Shown here piece by piece: positions 25,431 to 34,626 of a DNA stretch of 36,367 nt (within the stretch, counting starts at the first letter, position 1; every line of letters starts with the position of its first letter). This stretch comes from an uncultured Bacilli bacterium (GTDB taxonomy: Bacteria; Bacillota_I; Bacilli_A; RF39; UBA660). A model generated the notes under the pieces. It did not search any database. It was not told the origin of the DNA and saw only the letters and a program-made list of their open reading frames with translations. The translations under genes were made by a program, and so were the position numbers. The stretch lies in the NCBI GenBank assembly GCA_947623625.1, contig CANQHD010000007.1, forward strand, positions 1 through 36,367, given 5' to 3'.

Positions 25431-26736
25431 AATCAGTATTTATGCTGGCTATTGCACCAAATCTACCTTCCATGTATGCTTTATCAATCTTTCTATCAAA
25501 TCTTGCGACATCTTTAAATTCTTCTAATGAATATATTTTTGAATCTCCATTATCTGATTTTTCAGCAAACCAAATTTCATCTCTTCTTACTAAATCAAAA
25601 TCTAAAGTTTTTAACTCATGTGTTGTAATAATCAATTGATTATTAGTATTTGCTTTCAAAAATATTTTTAATAATCCATCAACCAAAATTGGATGTAAAC
25701 TACTATCTAATTCATCTATTAAAAATAATTTATTTTTTGAAAGTAGAATATCAATCAATTCAAGTATTCTAATCGTTCCATCAGATTCTTCATATGTTCC
25801 AAAAGAACTATCACTATTTTTATGTTTAAATTTCAATGTATTTACGTCATATATTCCATCTGATTGTTTTTTTATTGTATATAAATCATTTTCAATTCTT
25901 AAGGTACAACTAATTTTATTAAACCTAGATGTCATTAAATCTATATCATGCATTAAATCCATATAAACATTATCTGGTAATTTTGCTTGAATATTTTTTA
26001 TATCCGTTTTTTCATTATCAATATCAGTTATATTAATATCTAATGCTTCTAGTATTTCAAGTATCTTATCTTTTCTTTTATAATAATCAATATCAAATAA
26101 TTTATGGTTTTGTGGTTTAACAATAATCATATCAAACATTAGAAATCTATATACACTAAGAATATCATTAAAAAACTCATCCTCATTTTTAGACATTGAA
26201 ATTCTTCTTATTATTTCCTTTAAAAATAATTCAGATCTATTGCTTTTCATCTCTATAAGACAATTTGAAAATATACTATTGGTTTTTTTATAGCCAGTAT
26301 TACTTAAATTTTTCTTTAAATCACGCTCAAAAATAACTTTTTCAGTGTTTTTAGTCATATCAATAAGCCATTCTGATATAACTTCTTTTTTGAAAATATT
26401 AATTTCAAACCCATACGAATACAATTTATCATTCAAAGCAATTTCATATTCAAAATATGAATCTTCATTATTTAAAATTTCTGATCCTCTATAATATAAG
26501 TTATTTATTAAAGTTCCAATACCCTTGCTTAGAATAGTTTGCGCCATACTTAATGCCAGAATAAAATTAGACTTTCCCGAACCATTAGCGCCAAACATTC
26601 CAGAGAATTTTAATACTTTATGTTTTCCAATTTCCACAATATGATTATCATTACTCCTAATTTTACCAGCTAGTAGAGAAAAATGTTGTAAATCTTTAAA
26701 AGATTTAAAATTTTTCACCTTAAAACCTATTAACAT
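25420..26736 (-). CDS. rloA: RloA-like AAA/ABC-type ATPase
   Basis: MLIGFKVKNFKSFKDL, GMFGANGSGKSNFILAL (Walker A), LFLIDELDSSLHP (Walker B), ITTHE; overlaps the downstream rloB by 11 bp. Confidence 0.85.
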   Translation of the reverse strand: MLIGFKVKNFKSFKDLQHFSLLAGKIRSNDNHIVEIGKHKVLKFSGMFGANGSGKSNFILALSMAQTILSKGIGTLINNLYYRGSEILNNEDSYFEYEIALNDKLYSYGFEINIFKKEVISEWLIDMTKNTEKVIFERDLKKNLSNTGYKKTNSIFSNCLIEMKSNRSELFLKEIIRRISMSKNEDEFFNDILSVYRFLMFDMIIVKPQNHKLFDIDYYKRKDKILEILEALDINITDIDNEKTDIKNIQAKLPDNVYMDLMHDIDLMTSRFNKISCTLRIENDLYTIKKQSDGIYDVNTLKFKHKNSDSSFGTYEESDGTIRILELIDILLSKNKLFLIDELDSSLHPILVDGLLKIFLKANTNNQLIITTHELKTLDFDLVRRDEIWFAEKSDNGDSKIYSLEEFKDVARFDRKIDKAYMEGRFGAIASINTDYEN

Positions 26737-27038
26737 TTTTATTCCTCCTACCTTGTTATCTTACATTATATTATGATTTTTCTCATTTGTGAAGACTATT
26801 ATACATATCTTTTTATATTTTTCAAGCTTTTATGTGATTTTTTCACATTCAACTATTATTTTTAGTTAACTTATTAATTAATCAAGAATAAAAGAATTTA
26901 AAAATATAACATGTAACTTACATGGTAGATGAAATGTTATGGAGTAGGAATTCCAATTACCAACTAAGCAAGAGGCAATAGTTATGGTAGAACTGTAGCT
27001 AAGAGTCAAAAGTCAAAATTAGTAATTCAATTTCTAAT

Positions 27039-27083
27039 TAAAGAAACTGAATAGAATTTATTCATTTCCACTCAGTTTCTTTT
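27039..27083. terminator. Terminator-like repeat, right copy; terminator of the tyrS operon on the minus strand
   Basis: AAAGAAACTGAATAGAATTTATTCATTTCCACTCAGTTTCTTTTTTT; long stem with flanking A/T tracts (bidirectional). Confidence 0.75.
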
Positions 27084-27091
27084 TTTTATTT

Positions 27092-28399
27092 TCAATAAAG
27101 CTGTTTCAATTTCTTTCCTTGACGATTAAGTTCTATTAAAAATGAACGCGTATCTTTTTGATTTGACTTGAATAATTTTGCACTTCCTTGTCCTGAAACT
27201 AATAAGTTATCACCTTCTTTGAGGAGACTACTAAAGTAAATCGAAGCGTTTTTTTCTTTATATTCACTTGACTTAATGATACTTCCATCTTCCTTATAAC
27301 AAACATAAATACCAGAGTAGTCAAATGAACGAAGAGCTTTGGTTGTTTTTTCTTTGTTTAAAATGGCACTATGACCAACTGCATAAATCTTATTATCTAT
27401 TATAACTATATCGTTAAAGCGACTCATTTCATTTTTCTTATAAGTCTTTTCAAAAAGAAGGTTTCCATCTTTATCATATTTAAGAAGAAGCGCTTCTGTT
27501 TTATAATCATCACGATCTTCGCTTATTTTTTTACTACTACCAATTATAAAATCATCATTGAGCTTTTCAATACTTGTGAACCCAATTGTATCTGTGTAAG
27601 AATAGTTCTTCGTAAAAATACGTTCTCCATCAAAGTTGTATTTTACAAGCATTCCTGTTCGTGAAGCATCTTTTCCAACTGCATAAATCACTTTTTCTTC
27701 TTCATCCACATAAACATCTTGGAAAATACCAGATTTACTTCCACCATAATTGGCTCTCCACAATTCTTTATCATCTTTATCGTAGCGAATAATAATTGCT
27801 CCTCCTCTATCATCCGTTCCAAGAGTCATATTTTCAAAAATACTTTGACCTACAACTAAATATCCACCATCTTTTAAAGCTTTTACTTTTGTAAATTTCG
27901 TATCATCTAGTATTAACTCTTCCTTTTTTAAAAGAACTTTTCCATCTTCACTATATTTAACAAGAATAGCAGGTCCTGTGTTTTCTTTTTGATTTGTCTT
28001 TGTTTTTCGATATTGACCAACTGCAATATAATTCTTTCCAACTTTTGCGACATCATTATAAACACTACTGTAACCGTCTAGATAAGCTTTTTCAAAAATC
28101 AACTTTCCATTCTTCGAGTACTTTGCAAACCTTGCTTTTTGATAACCTTTTTGATATCCAATAGAACTATTTTTAAAGTCACTAGATCCAACTGCATAAA
28201 AAGAGTCTTTTTCTTGAATCATACCTGAAGTCATATTAGCATAAATTGTTTTACTTTCTCTATTTTTATATAACACAACTAAATAAAAACATTCTGCTAT
28301 TAAAATGAGCCCAAAAATGATCGAAACAATCTTTAAAATTTTTATTAATTTTTTGGATTTATTTTCTTCCATCTTTGCTTTTTCTTTTTTCATTTCCAT
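27092..28399 (-). CDS. Membrane-anchored beta-propeller-like repeat protein
   Basis: One N-terminal TM helix followed by repeats of the form LxKYxxDGxxxxxKxxxxxxxxFxxVxxxxDGYxxVGxS; 9-nt gap after tyrS. Confidence 0.6.
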   Translation of the reverse strand: MEMKKEKAKMEENKSKKLIKILKIVSIIFGLILIAECFYLVVLYKNRESKTIYANMTSGMIQEKDSFYAVGSSDFKNSSIGYQKGYQKARFAKYSKNGKLIFEKAYLDGYSSVYNDVAKVGKNYIAVGQYRKTKTNQKENTGPAILVKYSEDGKVLLKKEELILDDTKFTKVKALKDGGYLVVGQSIFENMTLGTDDRGGAIIIRYDKDDKELWRANYGGSKSGIFQDVYVDEEEKVIYAVGKDASRTGMLVKYNFDGERIFTKNYSYTDTIGFTSIEKLNDDFIIGSSKKISEDRDDYKTEALLLKYDKDGNLLFEKTYKKNEMSRFNDIVIIDNKIYAVGHSAILNKEKTTKALRSFDYSGIYVCYKEDGSIIKSSEYKEKNASIYFSSLLKEGDNLLVSGQGSAKLFKSNQKDTRSFLIELNRQGKKLKQLY

Positions 28400-28408
28400 C
28401 GCTCCTTA

Positions 28409-29635
28409 CTATCTAAGCGAAAAAACAAAATATTTTTTCTTTCCTCTTCGAATCACAAAATATTTCTCTTCTATTGCATTTTCTTTTGTTAAGTGAGCTT
28501 CTTCATCTTGAAGCTTTTCACCATTCACATAAATACTTCCAGTTCTAATAAATTCTCTTGCTTCTCGCTTACTACTACAAATTTGATGATTGACTAAGGC
28601 ATCCAGTAATAATATATCCTTATCTATTTCATATTTTATAACACCTTTGAATACTTCTTCAACCTCTTTTTTGGTAAAATCTTTTATTGCACCTCGAAAG
28701 AGTTTTTGACTAATTTCTTTTGCTTCTTGATAAGCTTCTTTGCCATGAATAAATGTGATAACTTCACGAGCAAGCGCTTCATGGGCAAGACGTTTTTCTG
28801 GTTCTTTTAGTGTACTTTCTTCAAGGGATTCTATCTCTTCTTTCGAAAGGAATGTGAGAAACTTTAAGTAATCTATTACTTTATCATCTTCAGCATTAAT
28901 TAAGAATTGATAAAGTTCATAAGGACTTGTTTTGTCTTTATCTAACCAGATGGCACCTCCTTCGCTTTTTCCAAATTTGGTTCCATCGCTTTTTGTAAGA
29001 AGTGGCATTGTAAACCCAAAGACTTCTACTCCTGCTTTTTTACGAATTAAATCAATTCCTGCCGTAATATTTCCCCATTGATCTTGACCAGCAACTTGTA
29101 AAGTACATCCTTCATTTTCATAAAGATGAAGAAAGTCAAGGGCTTGTAAAATCATATAAGAAAATTCTGTATACGTTATTCCAGAGTCTAATCTTCTTCT
29201 TACAATATCTTTATCCAGCATATAATTCACATTAAAATATTTTCCATAATCTCTTAAAAAATCTGTCACACAAATTTTTTGAATCCAGTCATTATTGTTG
29301 ACAACTTTAAATCCAAATAATTCTTCGGCTTGCTTTTTTAAACATGCGAAATTGTGTTCAACTTCTTCCTTTGTTATCATGGGTCTTTCTGAAGTTGGTT
29401 TTGGATCCCCAATTAAACCGGTTCCTCCTCCAATTAAAAGAATAGGATTGTGTCCAGCGTCTTTTAATCTTTTCGAAATTAAAAATGAAGAAAAGTGCCC
29501 AATATGTAGACTATCTCCAGTAGGATCAGTACCAATATAAAAGGTAAGTCCTCCCTGATTAATTTTTTCTTCAAGTAATGGACTTGAGACATCTTTTATG
29601 AGTCCTCGCCATTTTAATTCTTCAAATAATGTCAT
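28409..29635 (-). CDS. tyrS: Tyrosyl-tRNA synthetase
   Basis: YIGTDPTGDSLHIGHFSSFL, VAGQDQWGNITAG, KFGKSEGGAIWLD (KMSKS equivalent), C-terminal S4-like domain. Start set to MTLFEELKWRG rather than the ORF-track 29650. Confidence 0.97.
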   Translation of the reverse strand: MTLFEELKWRGLIKDVSSPLLEEKINQGGLTFYIGTDPTGDSLHIGHFSSFLISKRLKDAGHNPILLIGGGTGLIGDPKPTSERPMITKEEVEHNFACLKKQAEELFGFKVVNNNDWIQKICVTDFLRDYGKYFNVNYMLDKDIVRRRLDSGITYTEFSYMILQALDFLHLYENEGCTLQVAGQDQWGNITAGIDLIRKKAGVEVFGFTMPLLTKSDGTKFGKSEGGAIWLDKDKTSPYELYQFLINAEDDKVIDYLKFLTFLSKEEIESLEESTLKEPEKRLAHEALAREVITFIHGKEAYQEAKEISQKLFRGAIKDFTKKEVEEVFKGVIKYEIDKDILLLDALVNHQICSSKREAREFIRTGSIYVNGEKLQDEEAHLTKENAIEEKYFVIRRGKKKYFVFSLR

Positions 29636-29646
29636 TTTACTACCTC

Positions 29647-30849
29647 TCAATCTATTTGCAAATTACCATCTTTCATAATGATAACTTCTTCATTATTTTC
29701 TGTTATTCCAGTAATTTTCATATCACTTGTACCAATCATAAAATCAACATGAATACAAGAGTCATTAATTCCTTTATTATAACACTCTTCTTTCGTTAAA
29801 TTCTCACCATTATCAATGCATTCTTGAAAACCTCTTCCGAGTGCAAAGTGACAAGATGCATTCTCATCAAAGAGTGTATCTTGAAAAAGCACTTTTGAAT
29901 TTGAAATAGGAGAATCATCATCAACAAGAGCACATTCTCCAAGATAAGATGAACCCTTGTCCATATGAAGAATAGAAGAAAGCATCTCTTCTCCTTTTTC
30001 AGCATGAAAATCTACGGCTTTCCCATTTTCAAAACGAATCCAAAACTGATCAATTAAAACATGATTATATAAAAGTGGTTTACTACTATAGACAATGCCT
30101 TCTGTCTTTCTATAGTCAGGAGACGTAAAGACTTCTTCACTTGGCATATTAACCATATAAGCATTTTCTTTGGCACTTTGGAATAAATAGTTTTCTGGAA
30201 GAGAAATTTTAATGTCTGTTCCTTTTCCATTTTGATAATGAAGCTGTTTTAGGTGTAACTGATTTAATTGTTCAGCTTGACTTTGTTTCTTTTGCATTTT
30301 CTCTTGCCATACTTTTCCTGGATTCTCATCTTGAATATGACAGATATCAAAGATTAAATTCCAAAGTTTCGTAAGTGGATCGTTTTCTTCTTGAAAAAGT
30401 TCTTTTGCCCAATAAATATTGGCTACTCCAAAAATACACCAAGCAAGCTTACTTTGTAAGTCTTTATAAATTTTTATCTGTTCAGACATTTTCTTATTCA
30501 ACTCACCAAGTTTGGTTTGAGAAACACCATCCATGCTATGTGGATAAAGGGATGTAAAAAGAGCAAAAGCGGCATCTTTTTGTGCATACTCATTCATTTT
30601 ACTGCGATCAAACTCTTTACTTTTTATGCATTCATCAACGCTTTTTTCTAGTAAAAGTTCTCTTTGCTTCATAGGATCTGTTACTTCTAAATAAATATCA
30701 GTAACACCTAAATTCTTAGCTTCTTGAACAAAAAGATTTGTAAAATCTTCAAGATAGGATTTAGATGCGATATAAAGTGGTTTTCCTTCCTTTACTTTTA
30801 AACATTCTTCTAAAATAAATCTTGCATATTTTCTTTTTAAATTTTCCAT
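29647..30849 (-). CDS. M29-family aminopeptidase (AmpS/PepS-like)
   Basis: MENLKRKYARFILEECLKVKEGKPLYI...; GRGFQECI, NDSCIHVDFMIG in the M29 C-terminal pattern. Start moved to the internal Met preceded by AGGAAAGGA. Confidence 0.85.
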   Translation of the reverse strand: MENLKRKYARFILEECLKVKEGKPLYIASKSYLEDFTNLFVQEAKNLGVTDIYLEVTDPMKQRELLLEKSVDECIKSKEFDRSKMNEYAQKDAAFALFTSLYPHSMDGVSQTKLGELNKKMSEQIKIYKDLQSKLAWCIFGVANIYWAKELFQEENDPLTKLWNLIFDICHIQDENPGKVWQEKMQKKQSQAEQLNQLHLKQLHYQNGKGTDIKISLPENYLFQSAKENAYMVNMPSEEVFTSPDYRKTEGIVYSSKPLLYNHVLIDQFWIRFENGKAVDFHAEKGEEMLSSILHMDKGSSYLGECALVDDDSPISNSKVLFQDTLFDENASCHFALGRGFQECIDNGENLTKEECYNKGINDSCIHVDFMIGTSDMKITGITENNEEVIIMKDGNLQID

Positions 30850-30877
30850 AGTGATTCCTTTCCTTTTCATTAGATAT

Positions 30878-31092
30878 AAAAAAACGGAATTAACTCTTCC
30901 AATTAAAGGGCGAATTAATCCGTGGTACCACCTTTATTCAGTATAAAACTGCACTTTAGTTGTTAACGCCAAAATACGTTTTCTTATCAAAGTGTTGTAT
31001 TTCAAAGAAAGCTTTTCTCAAGGTTCCACCTTTCCTTAAGTCTCTATTTAAAAGTTGTTTCTTCTACTTCGTCACTTTTCTTTTAAGAAATT
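30878..31092 (-). promoter_or_regulatory. T-box riboswitch (specifier probably UAC, Tyr) with terminator
   Basis: Minus strand contains the T-box core GGTGGTACCACGG (30920-30932), downstream terminator CGGATTAATTC...GAGTTAATTCCGTTTTTTT, and GAAATACAACAC in the Stem I region; upstream of the aminopeptidase-tyrS operon. Confidence 0.93.
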
Positions 31093-31098
31093 TTACTT

Positions 31099-31127
31099 AT
31101 TATGTCAAATTCATTTTGATTTGTCAA
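31099..31127 (-). promoter_or_regulatory. Promoter of the T-box operon
   Basis: Minus strand TTGACA - 17 nt - CATAAT. Confidence 0.7.
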
Positions 31128-31130
31128 ATC

Positions 31131-31167
31131 TCATAAAAAAGTTTTCCACAAAAACTGTGGATTACTT
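31131..31167 (-). terminator. Terminator after the ytxH-like gene
   Basis: Minus strand AAAAAGT-AAT-CCACA-GTTTT-TGTGG-AAA-ACTTTTTT. Confidence 0.55.
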
Positions 31168-31593
31168 TTTATTTTTATCTTCTTCACGTTGTAGTTTTTC
31201 CAATACTTCAGTAATAACGTCAATGGCTTTTACTCGAACATCATCTGCTGCCTTCTCAAGAACAGGTGTTCCTTTCTCAACAGCCAAATTAACAAGTTCT
31301 TGACATTTTATTTTAATTTTTTCACCTTTTTGTTTGGCAATTTTTAAGGCTTTTTCTTTATCAAGATCTTCTAAGTCTTCTTTAATTTCTACAATTTTAA
31401 GGTCAATTGTTTCCCTTACTTCATCAAAATCAATTTCTTTCGCTCTTTGCATTAGCTCATCTAACTTTTGTTTTAACTCTTTTCTTGTCTCTTCACCTTT
31501 CTTAGGAGCAAATAAAATTCCTAGTCCTGCTCCAACAGCTGCTCCTAATGCAAATTTTAATGTTCCTTTACTCTTCTTCTCCATTTTCTTCAT
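31162..31593 (-). CDS. YtxH-like protein
   Basis: LKFALGAAVGAGLGILFAPKKGEETRKELKQKLDEL is the YtxH-type gas-vesicle-like N-terminus. Confidence 0.88.
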   Translation of the reverse strand: MKKMEKKSKGTLKFALGAAVGAGLGILFAPKKGEETRKELKQKLDELMQRAKEIDFDEVRETIDLKIVEIKEDLEDLDKEKALKIAKQKGEKIKIKCQELVNLAVEKGTPVLEKAADDVRVKAIDVITEVLEKLQREEDKNKK

Positions 31594-31867
31594 CTATCTC
31601 CTTTCTTTTTCTTTTAAACACCTTACCAATAACAGTTGCAACTGTATTAATAAGCGTATCACTTATCATAGACACTTTATCCGTAACGATATCAATGCAA
31701 TCAAAAATTCCATTTAGTGTTGTTAACTTATGCGAAACATCATCCGCAAGATGATTGACTCTATTCAGTGTCTCAATGGCTCTTAGAACAAAAACAATTA
31801 AGACAACCACTAAAGCAATGACTGCAATGTATAAGACAATCGGTAAAAATTGGGCTAAAAATTCCAC
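31568..31867 (-). CDS. DUF948 (YtxG-like) protein
   Basis: N-terminal TM followed by LRAIETLNRVNHLADDVSHKLTTLNGIFDCIDIV; adjacent to the ytxH-like gene as in B. subtilis. Confidence 0.75.
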   Translation of the reverse strand: MEFLAQFLPIVLYIAVIALVVVLIVFVLRAIETLNRVNHLADDVSHKLTTLNGIFDCIDIVTDKVSMISDTLINTVATVIGKVFKRKRKEIDEENGEEE

Positions 31868-31869
31868 TT

Positions 31870-32799
31870 TTATTCACCTTCTCTTTCTTCGTACATCGTA
31901 TCAATTAAATCAAATAAATTTTCTTCAATCGGAGCATCATCCCGGTCATCATTTCTTAAGTCTGATCGTCTACCCGTTGCTTTTTCTTTGCTTGCATCTT
32001 TGTAGTCTATATTATATTCTAACCCTAAATCTTGGAAATATTCCTCTGCATCCCCAACCGTGACTTTCGCAACTGTTGGTGTTTTATCAGCACTAATATC
32101 CAAAAGGGTATCTTCATCTTGTTCTTCAGCAATCAAAGAAGGTCTAGACTCAGAGATTTTCTCTTCTGTTAATTCTTCTTCAAAGATACTATCATCCGTC
32201 TCACCATACGCTTTAGCTCGAACTGCATCTAAATCGATTTTATTACTAGGAGTTCCATAATTACTTAAACGAACTTCTTTTTTTGAAACGACATCTTCCT
32301 TCTTATAATTTTTATCTAAAATACCATAAATGGGTGAAATAATTGGGGAAGGTGTAAAAGATTGCTTGTCTTTTTTTTTCTCATAACCATATTCATGCAT
32401 TTGAATTTGTGGTTCTTTTCGATTTCCGCTTGAATATAAAGGCGGTTCACTTACCTTTTGATCAAAATAATTTGAATTTTTAGAATATGCATCATGATAA
32501 GGCTTTTCTTCTTCATACAAAAAGTCACTTGGTGGAGATGTCTCTTCTTTTTTAGGTGCTTCCTCTTTCTTTTTATCCGTTAAGTCCACAAAGTCTTCTT
32601 CATCGATGACTGGAAAAACAAAAGATTTTTTTTCTTCTTGTGGCTCTTCCATTTCAACAACAGGATCTTCTTTAGGCATAACAATCTTTTTAGCAATAGG
32701 TTTCTCCTTTGCTTTTTCTTTGCGAGCAACTGGCTTTTCTTCTACTTCAACATATTCTTCTTCAAAAAGAGCATTTTTTAATTTATCTAATATTTTCAT
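31870..32799 (-). CDS. Hypothetical acidic, low-complexity protein
   Basis: 309 aa, Glu/Lys rich, predicted disordered; no family recognised. Confidence 0.6.
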   Translation of the reverse strand: MKILDKLKNALFEEEYVEVEEKPVARKEKAKEKPIAKKIVMPKEDPVVEMEEPQEEKKSFVFPVIDEEDFVDLTDKKKEEAPKKEETSPPSDFLYEEEKPYHDAYSKNSNYFDQKVSEPPLYSSGNRKEPQIQMHEYGYEKKKDKQSFTPSPIISPIYGILDKNYKKEDVVSKKEVRLSNYGTPSNKIDLDAVRAKAYGETDDSIFEEELTEEKISESRPSLIAEEQDEDTLLDISADKTPTVAKVTVGDAEEYFQDLGLEYNIDYKDASKEKATGRRSDLRNDDRDDAPIEENLFDLIDTMYEEREGE

Positions 32800-32815
32800 A
32801 GAACACCTCTATTTT

Positions 32816-33484
32816 TTATTCTTCTTTTATTTCAATTTGATCTTCTTCAGGGAGCTCATTGTCTTTATCGATATATTGATCATATTGTAAATAATTTTCA
32901 TAGTCGGTAACCTCGTCCCCTTTAGGTTTTAAAATTGTAAATGTTTCTTCTTGATAATGCAAAATATTATTTCCAACTAAAGTTGCTAAAACTTTATGAT
33001 TGTACTGAACTGAATTTAATATTGTACTCATCATAGCAATAGCATCTTCCAAATCTTCTTTTTTCACATATGCTTCTAATTTTGCATAATTAAACATCTC
33101 TTCAATAAAGTAATAACCATTTTCTCCAATTTGTGTAATTTCTAAGTATCCTTTCTTATTTTGATATTCTAAGGAACTAGAGTAATATGCCTCTTTATTT
33201 TGTTCAAAGAGGATGTCTTCTTTATGATAATAGCTAATTACATCAATATACAAGTAGTAAGTATTTCCTTTTCCATCTTTTAAAGTCATGTTGTAATCGC
33301 TTTTGGATCCCAACTTCATTCCACGTGGCAAATAATACTTATATCCTTCAAACACTTGATTTGAAAGCGAAGACTTTTTTCCTAAAACTGTCGATAAGGT
33401 TTTATCTACACTTGGATTCGTTACCAATTCACATCCTGTTAGAAGAAGGAGAATATAGAAAAGAAATATTATTTTTGTCTTCAT
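32816..33484 (-). CDS. Hypothetical lipoprotein
   Basis: MKTKIIFLFYILLLLTGCELVTN signal with LTGC lipobox. Confidence 0.75.
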   Translation of the reverse strand: MKTKIIFLFYILLLLTGCELVTNPSVDKTLSTVLGKKSSLSNQVFEGYKYYLPRGMKLGSKSDYNMTLKDGKGNTYYLYIDVISYYHKEDILFEQNKEAYYSSSLEYQNKKGYLEITQIGENGYYFIEEMFNYAKLEAYVKKEDLEDAIAMMSTILNSVQYNHKVLATLVGNNILHYQEETFTILKPKGDEVTDYENYLQYDQYIDKDNELPEEDQIEIKEE

Positions 33485-33581
33485 ATTTCACCTACTCTTT
33501 TTTATTATAACAAACTTTTTTCATCTTGCCTATTTTTTTATTCAAATTAGACAAAAAAATCGTTTTTTTTCCTTGTCATCT

Positions 33582-34208
33582 TCACTTTTGTGCACTTACA
33601 TGACAAATTGGAACTTGCTTTTGTAAAAACTTCTTTTCATATTCACTCACTGCAGTATCTATCGTCAAGTCTTTATGATAGTCAAGAGATATTTTTGAAA
33701 GACGATAACCATGTCCACTCAACGTTTCCAAAGAATAAAGGAAAAAAGCGACGTTATCTGTTTTTAATTCAATCTCTTTTGTCTTTTGAAAAACAAAATC
33801 ATATTCTTTTAAAAAATTTTCACTTGTAAGGCGCCTTTTCTCCTGTCTTTTTTTAGGCCATGGATCTGAAAAATTCAAATAAATTCTCTCAACCTCATGC
33901 TCAAATAACGATGAGATATTCACAGCATCATACCGATATATTTTTAAATTCGATAAAGAGCTTGGTATTTTGATTAAAGCACGAGCAAGTACTTTATCAA
34001 ATTTTTCAATACCAATATAATTAATATCGGGATGTTTTTTTGCCATTTGGATTATAAAATCTCCTTTTCCCATTCCAATTTCAATATGAAGTGGTTGTTT
34101 TTTGGAAAAAAGAGCATCTGTGTTTCCTTTATAATCTTCTGGATTTTTCACCAAAAAACAGGACTCTTCTAAAATTGTCTTTGTATTTTTTAAATTTCTA
34201 AGCCGCAT
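33582..34208 (-). CDS. trmB: tRNA (guanine-N7-)-methyltransferase
   Basis: MRLRNLKNTK..., HIEIGMGKGDFI, IYLNFSDPWPKKRQEKRRLT motifs. Start at MRLRN with AAAGGAG RBS. Confidence 0.96.
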   Translation of the reverse strand: MRLRNLKNTKTILEESCFLVKNPEDYKGNTDALFSKKQPLHIEIGMGKGDFIIQMAKKHPDINYIGIEKFDKVLARALIKIPSSLSNLKIYRYDAVNISSLFEHEVERIYLNFSDPWPKKRQEKRRLTSENFLKEYDFVFQKTKEIELKTDNVAFFLYSLETLSGHGYRLSKISLDYHKDLTIDTAVSEYEKKFLQKQVPICHVSAQK

Positions 34209-34236
34209 AAATTCTCCTTTTTTTGCCTTTATCATA

Positions 34237-34265
34237 TCATATTTTTCAAACAGTTACATATACTA
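34237..34265 (+). promoter_or_regulatory. Candidate sigma-E/sigma-K mother-cell promoter
   Basis: TCATATT - 13 nt - CATATACTA (sigma-E -35-like; -10 also fits sigma-K CATAnnnTA). Confidence 0.45.
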
Positions 34266-34286
34266 AATTGAAAGGAAGGAAAAAAT

Positions 34287-34544
34287 ATGTATCCAAATAC
34301 TTTTAATCCAATGAACCCCAATATGGGTTATCCTAATCAAGGAAGTAATAATATGATGTATCCAAATCAATCTGATAACAATTATCTCTATGATAAAGTT
34401 GAAAAATTAGAAAAAAAAGTAGCCCGTCTTGAAAGACAACTAGATAGAATAGAAGCAAGAGTTCGTAGACTTGAAGGAGGCTATCCTGTACCACTCTCAT
34501 CTAATAACGACTTCAATAATGAAAACAATCACTATATGATTTAA
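34287..34544 (+). CDS. Small Asn/Pro/Tyr-rich, coiled-coil protein, possible spore coat component
   Basis: MYPNTFNPMNPNMGYPNQGSNNMMYPNQSDNN then heptad VEKLEKKVARLERQLDRIEARVRRLEGG; preceded by a candidate mother-cell promoter. Confidence 0.6.
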   Translation: MYPNTFNPMNPNMGYPNQGSNNMMYPNQSDNNYLYDKVEKLEKKVARLERQLDRIEARVRRLEGGYPVPLSSNNDFNNENNHYMI

Positions 34545-34545
34545 G

Positions 34546-34574
34546 GAAAGTGTTCATAGCACTTTTTCTTTTTG
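34546..34574 (+). terminator. Rho-independent terminator
   Basis: GAAAGTG-TTCATAG-CACTTTTTC followed by a T-rich stretch. Confidence 0.65.
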
Positions 34575-34626
34575 TCTTTCTTGTGAAATGAAGTATTTTT
34601 CGTTATAATCTAATAAAGGTGATCAA

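Noticed and set aside
29647-30870. ORF-track start at 30870 for the aminopeptidase
   Set aside because: That ATG is about 8 nt after the T-box terminator T-run and lacks an RBS; the internal ATG at 30849 has AGGAAAGGA upstream.
31055-32890. Ser-rich plus-strand ORFs opposite the ytxH/DUF948/acidic-protein genes
   Set aside because: Antisense translations of Lys/Glu-rich genes; the minus-strand genes have better starts, RBSs and known families.
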